Positions 33,375-41,968 of a stretch of DNA of 64,000 nucleotides are shown here, in pieces (within the stretch, counting starts at the first letter, position 1; every line of letters starts with the position of its first letter). The translations under genes and the position numbers were made by a program. This DNA comes from an uncultured bacterium (GTDB lineage: Bacteria; Patescibacteriota; Minisyncoccia; Phycocordibacterales; UBA9973), in the NCBI GenBank assembly GCA_937895515.1, contig CALAYS010000013.1, forward strand, positions 1 to 64,000, read 5' to 3'. The notes beneath the pieces were generated by a model. The model saw only the letters and a list, made by a program, of their open reading frames with translations. It had not been told where the DNA came from and did no database searches.

Positions 33375-33989
33375 ATGAAAGTTATCCTTGCTTCAATTGC
33401 TTGTAATATCATAGAAAAAACTAAAGATATCTTTGGTAAGCCTTTTAAAGAAATTCAAATTACTGTTATCCCAACTGTAGCGAATACATACGCTGTTGAT
33501 AATCGTCCTTGGTTTGATAAAGAATTAAATGTTTTTAAGAAACTTGGTTTTAATATTAAAATACTAGAAATAGAAAATAAAAACAAAGAAGAGATTAAAG
33601 AAGGGCTCAAAAATACTGAGGCAATATTTGTAACAGGTGGCAATACTTATTATCTTTTATATCATGCAAAGAAAAGTGGATTGTTTAGTTTAATTAAAGA
33701 AATGGTTAGTACGGGGGTTATTTATATTGGTTCTAGTGCTGGATCTATATTAGCTGGATTGAATGTTGATATAGCTAGAAGATTTGATGACTCTAGCATT
33801 GTTGATTTAAAAAATTATGAAGGACTCGCCTTTACACAAAGTCTTATTCTTCCTCATTTTGATAAAAAAGAAAACACTGAAGAACTTAAAGAAACGGTTA
33901 AAGAATGGGAGCATAAAGGTTACAAAATAACAAGTTTAAGAAACGACCAAGCTTTGATTATAGATGAAAATAGTGAATATATAATTTAA
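33375..33989 (+). CDS. Peptidase E-like (S51) serine peptidase
   Basis: 204 residues from ATGAAAGTTATCC; an in-frame ATG five codons upstream lies on the -10 box and is rejected. GGNTYYLLYHAKKSG and the nucleophile elbow IGSSAGSILAG (Ser) match peptidase E, which cuts Asp-X dipeptides; the flavodoxin-like fold is related to class I glutamine amidotransferases. Single gene. Confidence 0.78.
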   Translation: MKVILASIACNIIEKTKDIFGKPFKEIQITVIPTVANTYAVDNRPWFDKELNVFKKLGFNIKILEIENKNKEEIKEGLKNTEAIFVTGGNTYYLLYHAKKSGLFSLIKEMVSTGVIYIGSSAGSILAGLNVDIARRFDDSSIVDLKNYEGLAFTQSLILPHFDKKENTEELKETVKEWEHKGYKITSLRNDQALIIDENSEYII

Positions 33990-34029
33990 TTCTTGTAAAA
34001 ATAACCTTAATAAAAATTCAAACCAGAAT

Positions 34030-34722
34030 TTATTTTTTTAATATAAAATAATAATCCCCATATTCTGAATCATTATTTGGCCATGTTTTATGTATTTCAA
34101 TATTTGAGAAATATTTTTCTAAAATAGGTTTAATGCGTTTTAGAGATGTTTTATATTCAACTCCCATTACATCGTTATCCATTACATCTATGGCTGTTTT
34201 AACAATTTCATTAGGCGCACCATTTTCAATAGTTATTTTTAAATATTCATATCCTAATTTTGAAGCAGATACTTTACGTTCTTGTTCATTAGAAAAATCA
34301 TCAATATATAAATCACCAATTATTACGAAACCATCATCTGAAGATAATTGGGCTATTTTTTCTATAAATTCTTCTTGGTATTCATAAGGTAGATGGTGCA
34401 CTCCAGCGGTGCATAAAATTACATCATATTTATAATTAGATTCCCATTTGATTACATCGGCTACCTCAAATGACACATTTGGATAATTATTTTTTGCATA
34501 TTCAATATATTCAGATTCAAGATCAAGACCAAGACAAATTAAATCTGACCTTTGTTTTTGTATATTACCCAATATATAACCTGGACCACACAACAAATCA
34601 AGTACTTCTGCTTTTTGTGGCGCATGGACAATAACATAATCAATAATGGTATCTCTTAGTTTTTTCCATGGCATATAGGAAATTTCAAGTTCATAAATTT
34701 TAGCTGATGGTAAATTTTGCAT
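34030..34722 (-). CDS. Class I SAM-dependent methyltransferase
   Basis: 230 residues. LDLLCGPGYILGNI, LGLDLESEYIEYAK, YDVILCTAGVHHLP and DGFVIIGDLYIDDF give the Rossmann SAM-binding order. Substrate unknown. TATAAT (34729-34734) is six bases before the ATG. Confidence 0.75.
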   Translation of the reverse strand: MQNLPSAKIYELEISYMPWKKLRDTIIDYVIVHAPQKAEVLDLLCGPGYILGNIQKQRSDLICLGLDLESEYIEYAKNNYPNVSFEVADVIKWESNYKYDVILCTAGVHHLPYEYQEEFIEKIAQLSSDDGFVIIGDLYIDDFSNEQERKVSASKLGYEYLKITIENGAPNEIVKTAIDVMDNDVMGVEYKTSLKRIKPILEKYFSNIEIHKTWPNNDSEYGDYYFILKK

Positions 34723-34728
34723 AACATA

Positions 34729-34734
34729 ATTATA
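34729..34734 (-). promoter_or_regulatory. -10 box, leaderless layout (TGCTATAAT-N6-ATG)
   Basis: Extended -10 TGC plus TATAAT, six bases before ATG at 34722. Confidence 0.6.
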
Positions 34735-34774
34735 GCAAATCCATTCTTTTATAGAAAATTATGGTAAAAACTTT

Positions 34775-36100
34775 TTATTTTTCAAAAACCTTATTTTTAA
34801 GTTCTTCAAAATTATAGTCTGCTGGAAAATACTCTTCAAAAATCTTCATAGCTGGCTCGTTAGCGTATTCCCCACCAATAAAAGCATAATGCATTGCAAG
34901 AATCATTTCTTCGGGTTCACCAACACAATCAAGTGGTTTAAAACCCTCAACACCCAGTATGCGTTTTATTAAAAATAAAAGATGTTTCTTGTTATATAAA
35001 TCATCACCAAACATATTAACTACTTCTTTTTTAGGTAAAAAAGCTGCAAAACATGCAAATAAAAATACACACTTAGGGCACCTTTTACACCAATACCCCC
35101 TATATGAGAAAAATTGTATTGGGCGTGGTAACCAAAAATAAGTATTACAGCTTGTAACATAATTAAGATATTTAGGATATTTTACAAAACGCTTAACTAT
35201 CTCAAGTTCGCTATATTCTCGTAAAAGTGATTTTGTTGAAATATCTGGCGTTATGTATTTTTTTATATATTCATTAACCATATTTTCCGCCTCGGATGAT
35301 TTACACCATTGATGATTAACTTCTAACCCTAAATATTTAAAATTTCCAAAATCAGCACTTCTTTCATTAGAAAAAATTATTGAATCATACCCAAGAAGTT
35401 CTGCAAGCAAAACTGCAATAAAAGTAAAAGTAGATACCGATGGATACGCATTAGAGATCCCATTAAATGCCATATGCCTTTCTAACGCTGAATCCCGTCG
35501 ACGTGTTACATTAATATTTTTTTCACCAACAAGTTTACTAATGCGTTTATGTGCCGGGGTTGGAGCAAAAGCAAAAAAATCAAAAGGAATATTTTGTGAT
35601 TTTAAAATTTCAGCTGATAGTATAGAATCCTTACCTGCCCCATTTAAAAGAAGCATTCTTTTTGGGTATTGGAACCTTGCGGGTTCAGGCGCAGTAAAAG
35701 AATCATCATATGGAAATTTAATAAGATCATGGAAATCTATTTTCATATCGTAAAAAAATTCACCAAGTCCATTTAAATAAAGAGAATCCCAAAAATTTGC
35801 TTGATTTTGTGTTAATTTAAATCCTTGAATATAAATATTATTTGTTGGAAAAACACACCAATAATTAATACCAATCATAATTAAAAGTGACTGGAGAGTT
35901 GGTTCTAATATTTCTTTGGGTATATTATTCCATGATTCTGGTTTTACTTTTGGAAGTATTAGTTTATCTTTAAAATTTTTTACTTTTCCATCTTTAAATT
36001 CAACACGATAATTAAAACTAATTACAGAACGAATAGGGTTAATACTATATGAAACAAAGGTAAAAGATGAAACGGGATTAGATTTTTTGTTTAAAAACAT
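34775..36100 (-). CDS. murL: MurL-like UDP-MurNAc-L-Ala-L-Glu epimerase
   Basis: 441 residues from ATGTTTTTAAAC, chosen because TACAAT (36107-36112) ends six bases before it; a start 18 codons upstream would lie beyond this promoter. An N-terminal beta-rich part, then the PP-loop-like LLLNGAGKDSILSAEI (about 165-180), SNERSADFGNF, VNHQWCKSSEAE and a zinc-type CKRCPKC. These fit MurL of Xanthomonas, which converts the L-Glu of the peptidoglycan precursor to D-Glu. The assignment is by pattern; a general PP-loop enzyme is the alternative. Confidence 0.6.
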   Translation of the reverse strand: MFLNKKSNPVSSFTFVSYSINPIRSVISFNYRVEFKDGKVKNFKDKLILPKVKPESWNNIPKEILEPTLQSLLIMIGINYWCVFPTNNIYIQGFKLTQNQANFWDSLYLNGLGEFFYDMKIDFHDLIKFPYDDSFTAPEPARFQYPKRMLLLNGAGKDSILSAEILKSQNIPFDFFAFAPTPAHKRISKLVGEKNINVTRRRDSALERHMAFNGISNAYPSVSTFTFIAVLLAELLGYDSIIFSNERSADFGNFKYLGLEVNHQWCKSSEAENMVNEYIKKYITPDISTKSLLREYSELEIVKRFVKYPKYLNYVTSCNTYFWLPRPIQFFSYRGYWCKRCPKCVFLFACFAAFLPKKEVVNMFGDDLYNKKHLLFLIKRILGVEGFKPLDCVGEPEEMILAMHYAFIGGEYANEPAMKIFEEYFPADYNFEELKNKVFEK

Positions 36101-36106
36101 TTTTTT

Positions 36107-36112
36107 ATTGTA
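36107..36112 (-). promoter_or_regulatory. -10 box, leaderless layout (TACAAT-N6-ATG)
   Basis: Decides the murL-like start at 36100. Confidence 0.5.
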
Positions 36113-36180
36113 ACACACTAATAAATACAATGGAAAAGTATGTAGTTTCCACAAGGAAACCTAAATTAATATTTTTATGA

Positions 36181-36186
36181 TATAAT
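36181..36186 (+). promoter_or_regulatory. -10 box, leaderless layout
   Basis: TGATATAAT, six bases, ATG at 36193. Confidence 0.6.
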
Positions 36187-36192
36187 CCCAAA

Positions 36193-36612
36193 ATGACAAC
36201 AATAAATCCTTGGATAAATTTTAATGGTAATGCCGAAGAAGCATTTAATTTTTACAAATCAGTTTTTGGTGGAGAATACACAAAAATTATACGATTTAAA
36301 GACATATCAAATCCTGATTTCCCTATCCTAGAAGATGAAGCAAATAAAATAATGCAAATTATTTTACCTATTGGTAAAAGTTTTTTAATTGGTAACGATG
36401 TTCCAAAAATTCTGGGTCAAGTAAATGAAAAAGAAAATAGAAGTAAAATTTCAATAAATACTGAAAACAAAGAAGAAGCGGAAAGATTATTTAAAGGACT
36501 TTCCATGGGTGGAGAAATAGAAATGCCAATTAGTAATAGCCCTTGGGGAACTTATTTTGGAATGTTTCGAGATAAATACGGAATTGAATGGACAATTGAA
36601 TATATTCAATAA
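36193..36612 (+). CDS. VOC/PhnB-like protein (glyoxalase fold)
   Basis: 139 residues: PWINFNGNAEEAFNFYKSVFGGE at the start and WGTYFGMFRDKYGIEWTIEY at the end are the 3-demethylubiquinone-methyltransferase-like (PhnB) domain signatures, one compact betaalphabetabetabeta repeat pair. The biochemical role of this subgroup is generally unknown. Confidence 0.85.
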   Translation: MTTINPWINFNGNAEEAFNFYKSVFGGEYTKIIRFKDISNPDFPILEDEANKIMQIILPIGKSFLIGNDVPKILGQVNEKENRSKISINTENKEEAERLFKGLSMGGEIEMPISNSPWGTYFGMFRDKYGIEWTIEYIQ

Positions 36613-36626
36613 ATTCAAAATCTCTT

Positions 36627-36875
36627 TTACCGATGTATACACCCAGCCCAGCAACATGGCCGGCGCATACCACTTTTAAGTTTTGAAATAGTTTTATTAA
36701 TACGAATAGATCTTGTTTCGGATTTTTTACCTGAAATAACCCAACAAATCCATTCATTCCTAGCAAGCGGAGTAATATCTTCCCAAATCTTTTTTGTTAC
36801 AGTGGAAGAATCTATGGCTTTTTTTAAATCGTTTGGTATAAGATGAACAACACCATTAGAATTTGTTTTTTTCAT
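36627..36875 (-). CDS. YdeI/OmpD-associated family protein (C-terminal domain only)
   Basis: 82 residues. WEDITPLARNEWICWVISGKK, TRSIRINKTISKLKSGMRRP and CCWAGCIHR match the short OmdA domain. Family function is unproven; some members are linked to bacteriocin protection. It ends tail-to-tail with the VOC gene, and its ATG abuts the DoxX-like gene's stop. Confidence 0.78.
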   Translation of the reverse strand: MKKTNSNGVVHLIPNDLKKAIDSSTVTKKIWEDITPLARNEWICWVISGKKSETRSIRINKTISKLKSGMRRPCCWAGCIHR

Positions 36876-37313
36876 TTAATATCTCGGACTAGTCTGTTTT
36901 TGGTTATCTACATTTAAACCAATTAAAATCAACACTAAAATATAAATAATATGGTCATCAATAACAGGATTATTCTCTGGGAACATTAAAGCCAAATACA
37001 TAAAAGCCAGCATTATACACCCAGCTAATACTCCCCATTTTACAAAGCGATTTAAAATTAAAGTTAAACTAACAAACAACAAGCCAAGCATAAATAACCA
37101 ATCAATAGCTGGCAGTCCGGCTAAACTATGGAAAAAATTAGTCATTGGACCATGAACCCCAAATTTTAAAAACCCAGTTGTTGGTGACCCACCACGAATC
37201 CAAGCATTTTCAAACTTGGTGGCAAAACCAAGACCAAAAGTTTTGTCGAAAAATGCCCATAAAAATATAAACCCCATAAATATTCTTAGTAAACCATAAA
37301 TAGTTTTTTGCAT
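36876..37313 (-). CDS. DoxX-like membrane protein
   Basis: 145 residues with four membrane helices; RIFMGFIFLWAFFDKTFGLG and FKFGVHGP-type turns fit the DoxX/TQO small-subunit family. Family members link to thiol redox chemistry, but the role here is unknown. Co-transcribed with the OmdA-domain gene, directly abutting it. Confidence 0.65.
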   Translation of the reverse strand: MQKTIYGLLRIFMGFIFLWAFFDKTFGLGFATKFENAWIRGGSPTTGFLKFGVHGPMTNFFHSLAGLPAIDWLFMLGLLFVSLTLILNRFVKWGVLAGCIMLAFMYLALMFPENNPVIDDHIIYILVLILIGLNVDNQKQTSPRY

Positions 37314-37407
37314 AAAAAATAAAGATAAATAATAATACTTATATTATACAACGAAAACCTAAGAAGAAAATACATTATCCACTTTTTAATATATGCTATA
37401 ATACAAG

Positions 37408-37416
37408 TACAAGGTC
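37408..37416 (+). promoter_or_regulatory. Promoter region of the hibernation factor gene
   Basis: TGCTATAAT box about 45 bases before the ATG, with a true leader, unlike the leaderless genes. Coordinates approximate, within 37390-37410. Confidence 0.4.
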
Positions 37417-37445
37417 TTTATTATCAAATTAAGTAAAATAAATTT

Positions 37446-37829
37446 ATGATAAAAAATATAAAAGCTACAAATATGGAACTAACAAACTCTATTACTGAAC
37501 ATATCAATGATCGAGTAGAGACTATTAATAAATTCTTAAATGATAATAACGCAATTATCCAAATAGAAGTTGGACGCACTACTAACCACCATAACAAAGG
37601 TGATGTATTCCGAGCAGAATTTAATTTAAAATCTAATGATAAAAATTTTTATGCCGAATCATCTAAAAGTGATTTATATTTAGCAATCAACGATGCAAAG
37701 GACCAAATAATAAGTTCTCTAAAAAGCAAAAAAGGTCGATCAATGACATTGTTTACTCGTGGGGCGCGTAGTGTTAAAAAAATGCTAAAAGGAATCTCCA
37801 AAAGAAACCCAGAGACTTCTAAATATTAA
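37446..37829 (+). CDS. hpf: Ribosome hibernation-promoting factor, short form
   Basis: 127 residues. IKATNMELTNSITEHINDRV, IQIEVGRTTNHHNKGDVFRAEF and DLYLAINDAKDQIISSLK are the HPF/YfiA (RaiA) fold. It parks idle ribosomes by filling the tRNA and mRNA channel. Lacks the long-HPF dimerisation domain. Confidence 0.88.
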   Translation: MIKNIKATNMELTNSITEHINDRVETINKFLNDNNAIIQIEVGRTTNHHNKGDVFRAEFNLKSNDKNFYAESSKSDLYLAINDAKDQIISSLKSKKGRSMTLFTRGARSVKKMLKGISKRNPETSKY

Positions 37830-37830
37830 T

Positions 37831-38424
37831 TTATTTTTTATTTAATATTTTTTTAAATATTGGTGAAATCATTGGGAATATTGCAATACCAACAGCTAAA
37901 ATTACTATAGAACTAATGACGCGATCCATATTGGGTAATTTACTCCCGAAGAAATTTCCTAGTGCCAATCCAACCGTAACCCAGATAAAACCAGAGATAA
38001 AAGATACTGCTAAAAATGGGGTTTTTTTAAGATTTGTTACCCCAGCTAAAAATGGTGCTACGCTTCTAACCCCTGGAATAAATCTAGCAATAATTAAAGT
38101 TAATAAACCATATTTAGCAAAGAATTTTTTTGTTTTTTCAAAAGAAGGTTTTAGTTTTTCTTCGTGTTTTTTAACATAGCTTTCAATTTTATGTTCAGCT
38201 AATTGACCTAAAAAATATCCTAAAATATTACCCAAAAAAGCGCAAAAACCCAAAACTAAAATTGCATGATGGATTGGTAATTCACCACGATTAATAAAAT
38301 ATCCAGCAGAAAAAAGTAAACTATCTCCGGGTAAAAAAAATGCAGGTAAAAAACCAGTTTCAAGTATAATAATAAAACCTAGACCAAAAACCCCAAATGA
38401 TGAAAAAATAGATGACAGTATCAT
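37831..38424 (-). CDS. DedA-family membrane protein
   Basis: 197 residues, five or so helices. FLPGDSLLFSAGYF and the hallmark ARFIPGVRSVAPFLAGV are present. DedA proteins are linked to lipid flipping and membrane homeostasis. Lies 4 bp from the PH-domain gene upstream, so one transcript is likely. Confidence 0.87.
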   Translation of the reverse strand: MILSSIFSSFGVFGLGFIIILETGFLPAFFLPGDSLLFSAGYFINRGELPIHHAILVLGFCAFLGNILGYFLGQLAEHKIESYVKKHEEKLKPSFEKTKKFFAKYGLLTLIIARFIPGVRSVAPFLAGVTNLKKTPFLAVSFISGFIWVTVGLALGNFFGSKLPNMDRVISSIVILAVGIAIFPMISPIFKKILNKK

Positions 38425-38428
38425 GGTT

Positions 38429-39040
38429 TTATTTTATTTCAGTTAATTGATTAAGTTCCTCTTCATCATCAACAACAAAAGCTTCACTCTTAGAAGACCC
38501 TCGATGAACTAGTTCGTGTGCTAATGCTTTGGCTATACGATGGTCAATAATTGGTAAAAGGTTTTTTTCTTTTTTATTAGTGTCATTCATTAGTCCCCCG
38601 TTACCTAGTGTTGTAATGTCCAATTCCGCAAGACCAATAAACCGATATAAATACGGTTGTTTAATTTCTACATTTTGAATATGGTGATAAGGTATAACAA
38701 TTTCTTTTATAAAAAATATTCCCCGACGAACATAAAAAGCATGCTCGTCTAACATAAATTTATATTGCCTGTACAGCACCCAACCTCGCAAAACTACAAT
38801 AATAAAAAAACCTAAAAGAACAAGCCAAATCATTTTTAAAACAAAACCACTAGTTAAATACCAGTTTGAATGTGTAATAAAAAATTGTTTAAAAGATGCG
38901 GACATCTTGCCCCAAATAGCATTATAAGTAAACCAAATAGAAAGACCAAAAAGTAATATAAAATATCTACCGCTACGCAATAAAAAAAGCCAAAAGGTTT
39001 TTTTACCAAGACGATACCAATGTTTGAGCGGTATGGACAT
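38429..39040 (-). CDS. Bacterial PH-domain membrane protein (YdbS-like)
   Basis: 203 residues. Two membrane helices (about 20-45 and 65-90), then a bPH2 domain: ERRGIFFIKEIVIPYHHIQNV-type strand order and LAELDITTLGNGG. Function of the family unclear. TATAAT (39047-39052) lies six bases before the ATG, and the promoter is one of three near-identical copies. Confidence 0.75.
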   Translation of the reverse strand: MSIPLKHWYRLGKKTFWLFLLRSGRYFILLFGLSIWFTYNAIWGKMSASFKQFFITHSNWYLTSGFVLKMIWLVLLGFFIIVVLRGWVLYRQYKFMLDEHAFYVRRGIFFIKEIVIPYHHIQNVEIKQPYLYRFIGLAELDITTLGNGGLMNDTNKKEKNLLPIIDHRIAKALAHELVHRGSSKSEAFVVDDEEELNQLTEIK

Positions 39041-39046
39041 ATTTTT

Positions 39047-39079
39047 ATTATACCAGAAATATATTTAATCCGCGATAAA
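39047..39079 (-). promoter_or_regulatory. Shared 33-base promoter, PH-domain gene
   Basis: TTTATCG-CGG-ATTAAATAT-ATTTCTG-GTATAAT; compare pth and gdhA. Confidence 0.6.
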
Positions 39080-39116
39080 AACAAAATCACCCGCATAAAT
39101 GCGGGTGATTTTGTTT
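39079..39116. terminator. Bidirectional terminator
   Basis: Perfect arms AAACAAAATCACCCGCA and complement, loop TAAA, between the LPQTA protein gene and the PH-domain gene. Confidence 0.8.
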
Positions 39117-39124
39117 AATTAATA

Positions 39125-39748
39125 TTAGTAAGCATGAGCATGTGTATGAGTCTTTCTTGAATTTAATCTATCACTAAAAGCTTTAACAATAGCAAATAAA
39201 ATAGTCATAAGGAAGATTACTAATACCCATCCACCTGCGGTTTGAGGTAAAAATCCTTTTCCTGAAAACAAACTTCCAGCTGCTGCAACATTTTTTGATC
39301 CATTTTTAGTAGCATATCTTGCGTCAGTATATGTAGTACCGCTAACATATTCTGTTCCAGTTCCGTTAGTATAACCATAAGCAAAAGTTCCATCAGAATT
39401 TTTAGCAACTCGTGCATCTTCTGCTGCTCTAGCTTTAGCAGCTTCTGCTGCTGCTTTTTCTTGATCCTTTTGTGCTTTAGATTTAATATTAATTCCTAAA
39501 GTACTTCCTACGCCACTAAATGTTGGTAAACTATCTGCAGGATTAGTAACAGTATAAGTTTGAGTATTAGTACTACCTGAATTTTGATTAGTAGTAATAA
39601 CTACTCCTTCTGTTTTTACAGGAGGTGCTTCATAAAACCCACCTTGTGGATAATAAGCTGTATTTCCATTATATTGCGCGAAAGAAACCCCTGGTAAAAC
39701 CAAAGCTGTAATTGCCAAAAAAGCTGTAATTACTATATTATTTTTCAT
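39125..39748 (-). CDS. Secreted protein with sortase-like signal
   Basis: 207 residues from ATGAAAAATAAT; the frame is open 14 codons further up, but TATAAT (39755-39760) lies six bases before this ATG. A signal peptide (to about 24), a Thr/Ser/Asn-rich segment, an Ala/Lys-rich coiled stretch (KAQKDQEKAAAEAAKARAA), then LPQTA, a membrane helix and RLNSRK, the layout of a sortase sorting signal with A in place of G. The C-terminus is His-rich (THTHAHAY). No sortase gene is in the window. Confidence 0.65.
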   Translation of the reverse strand: MKNNIVITAFLAITALVLPGVSFAQYNGNTAYYPQGGFYEAPPVKTEGVVITTNQNSGSTNTQTYTVTNPADSLPTFSGVGSTLGINIKSKAQKDQEKAAAEAAKARAAEDARVAKNSDGTFAYGYTNGTGTEYVSGTTYTDARYATKNGSKNVAAAGSLFSGKGFLPQTAGGWVLVIFLMTILFAIVKAFSDRLNSRKTHTHAHAY

Positions 39749-39754
39749 AAGTCT

Positions 39755-39760
39755 ATTATA
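39755..39760 (-). promoter_or_regulatory. -10 box, leaderless layout (TGCTATAAT-N6-ATG)
   Basis: Decides the start at 39748. Confidence 0.6.
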
Positions 39761-39823
39761 GCATACTTTATAGGCATTTGTCAATAGCACTATTAGGCTT
39801 TATATTATATAGCTATTTTACAC

Positions 39824-39856
39824 TTTATCGCAGGTTAAATATTTTTCTGCTATAAT
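39824..39856 (+). promoter_or_regulatory. Shared 33-base promoter, gdhA
   Basis: TTTATCG-CAG-GTTAAATAT-TTTTCTG-CTATAAT. Here the ATG is 33 bases further on, so this copy gives a short leader. Confidence 0.6.
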
Positions 39857-39889
39857 TATGGTTATATTAATTAGTTAAAGATAAAGGCA

Positions 39890-41110
39890 ATGCAAAATCC
39901 ATACCAAAATGCACTTAGTCAATTAGCTCGTGCAAATACCGTAGCCCCTATTAGCAAAAGATTAATGGATCGTCTAGGTCAACCAGAAAGAGAGATCCAT
40001 ATAGCTATTCCAGTTACTATGGATGATGGGCAAGAAAAGATTTTCCATGGATACCGTGTACAATACAATTCCCTTCGTGGCCCATACAAAGGTGGAATTA
40101 GATACCATATTGATACAAATATTGATGAAGTTAAAGCTTTGGCTTTTTGGATGGCTTTAAAATGTGCAATTGCTAATATCCCAATGGGTGGAGGAAAAGG
40201 TGGAATTACTGTTGACCCTAAAGAATTATCTAAAACTGAATTAGAAAAATTATCTCGTGGTTGGGTACGAGGACTCTCTGATGCTATTGGTCCCAAAAAG
40301 GATGTCCCTGCCCCAGATGTAAACACAACTCCTGAGATTATGTCTTGGATGAGCGACGAATACGAAAAAATTACTGGTGACAAAACTCGGGCTACATTTA
40401 CCGGTAAGCCACTAGAAAATGGTGGATCCGAAGGCCGAACCGCAGCAACAGGACTGGGTGGATTTTTTGCTTGGGATGCAATTCGCGAGGACTTGAAATT
40501 ACCATCGTCATGTACTGTAGCTATCCAAGGTTTTGGAAATGTTGGTAGCTTTGCTGCAACAACATTTGAAAAAATGGGTCACAAAATTTTAGCTTTGGCT
40601 GATTCTAAAAGTGCGATTTATAATGAAAATGGTATTTCAATAAAAGAAGCATTGGATTGGAAAGCCGAAAATGGAGCATTATCTGGTATGCCAGGAACTG
40701 TTACAATTAGTGAAGAAGCATTACTGGAATTACCAGTTGATGTATTAATCCCTGCGGCACTAGAGAACCAAATTACTAATGAAAATGTAAACCGTATCCA
40801 AGCTAAATGTATTCTTGAATTAGCAAATGGGCCAACAACACCCGAAGCCGATGATGTATTATTAAGTAAAGGCATAACTGTAATTCCAGATATTTTAGCA
40901 AATGCCGGAGGAGTAACCGTATCAACATATGAATGGGAACAAAATCTTAAAGGTGAACATTGGAGCGAAATGGATGTTAATAAAAAAATGGAAGATAATC
41001 AAAAGCTTCAATCAAAAACTGTTTACCAAAAATCCCTTGATCTAAAAACCGACATGCGCCGCGCCGCATTCCTACTGGCTCTAGAGCGTCTAGAAGTTGC
41101 ATTGAAATAA
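39890..41110 (+). CDS. gdhA: Glutamate dehydrogenase (Glu/Leu/Phe/Val family)
   Basis: 406 residues. Substrate domain with YKGGIRYH, PMGGGKGGI and PAPDVNT; the Rossmann domain has VAIQGFGNVGS and PAALENQIT. It interconverts glutamate and 2-oxoglutarate plus ammonia. The length and motifs match hexameric GDH of the small form. Promoter is shared in sequence with pth and the PH-domain gene. Confidence 0.9.
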   Translation: MQNPYQNALSQLARANTVAPISKRLMDRLGQPEREIHIAIPVTMDDGQEKIFHGYRVQYNSLRGPYKGGIRYHIDTNIDEVKALAFWMALKCAIANIPMGGGKGGITVDPKELSKTELEKLSRGWVRGLSDAIGPKKDVPAPDVNTTPEIMSWMSDEYEKITGDKTRATFTGKPLENGGSEGRTAATGLGGFFAWDAIREDLKLPSSCTVAIQGFGNVGSFAATTFEKMGHKILALADSKSAIYNENGISIKEALDWKAENGALSGMPGTVTISEEALLELPVDVLIPAALENQITNENVNRIQAKCILELANGPTTPEADDVLLSKGITVIPDILANAGGVTVSTYEWEQNLKGEHWSEMDVNKKMEDNQKLQSKTVYQKSLDLKTDMRRAAFLLALERLEVALK

Positions 41111-41130
41111 ATCCCCTATCTTAAAAATTA

Positions 41131-41166
41131 CACAAAAAAATTGCCTCATTTCTGAGGCTTTTTTGT
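41131..41166. terminator. Terminator after gdhA
   Basis: GCCTCA-TTTC-TGAGGC with A and T tracts on both sides; also lies just past the end of the minus-strand purN gene. Confidence 0.8.
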
Positions 41167-41177
41167 TATTGAGATAT

Positions 41178-41843
41178 TTAATTTTTGAATTTAAAATTTC
41201 CAGTATATATTCTTCTTAAAGCTTCTTTATACGCTGGGCCATCACAAATAAATTTCATTTTTTCCTGATGATCCTTTACTGAAACACCTTTAACAACATT
41301 GAGATGATTGGAGATCCAGATTATTTCACCTTCATCAACATTTTCTGTTACTACATGAATAGATGATGCAGTAGATCCTTCACCTGCTTCTATTGCCATA
41401 GTTACAGCATCATCACCAGTATATTTAGGTTTACCTGTTACAGGATCCTTTATTGAAAGATCCGCGGGATGCACGTTGATAATAGGGCGATAGCCAAGAA
41501 TTGGTTTTATAATCTTAAGCATAAAACCAGATAGGATTATTAAATTAATTTGGTGTAATTCTAAAAAATCACAAATTTTAAAAAAATAACTTCTACGTAA
41601 ATCATCAGGCATATCTTTTATCTTTCCATTAAATCCATACTCTAAACAAAATTGTTTAGTATTTATACACCTAACCGGTATTTCTTTTTCAACAAAATAA
41701 TTAATCCCGGAGGCATCTTTTTTGTTTGAAATTGCAACAACGATTTCATAATTTTTACCATAATTTTCATCAGTATCAATTAGATACCTAGCAGAACTTG
41801 CACTTCCTGAAAAAAGTACAGCTATTTTAATTGGTTTTTTCAT
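41178..41843 (-). CDS. purN: Phosphoribosylglycinamide formyltransferase
   Basis: 221 residues. IKIAVLFSGSASSARYL, INLIILSGFMLKI, the catalytic INVHPADLS (Asn/His) and the Asp in NVDEGEII fit PurN, which adds the first formyl group in purine synthesis. A 16-residue insert (IKDPVTGKPKYTGDDA) follows the His motif. Its promoter is nearly identical to that of purM. Confidence 0.8.
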   Translation of the reverse strand: MKKPIKIAVLFSGSASSARYLIDTDENYGKNYEIVVAISNKKDASGINYFVEKEIPVRCINTKQFCLEYGFNGKIKDMPDDLRRSYFFKICDFLELHQINLIILSGFMLKIIKPILGYRPIINVHPADLSIKDPVTGKPKYTGDDAVTMAIEAGEGSTASSIHVVTENVDEGEIIWISNHLNVVKGVSVKDHQEKMKFICDGPAYKEALRRIYTGNFKFKN

Positions 41844-41863
41844 AATTATTCTTTTTTATTTAC

Positions 41864-41896
41864 CCAAACTGTACACCTTTTAAAATATATGTCAAC
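41864..41896 (-). promoter_or_regulatory. purN promoter (33-base repeat with purM)
   Basis: TTGACA, 16 bases, TACAGT on the minus strand. The 33-base stretch equals that at 46994-47026 except for one base. Confidence 0.7.
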
Positions 41897-41910
41897 CCAT
41901 TTATAAATAC

Positions 41911-41949
41911 AATAAAAAAACCTTGCGAATAAATCCGCAAGGGTTTTGT
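41911..41949. terminator. purL terminator
   Basis: CCTTGCG/CGCAAGG with an 8-base loop; T tract on the minus strand. Confidence 0.78.
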
Positions 41950-41968
41950 AATAATAACTTTTGGTTTT

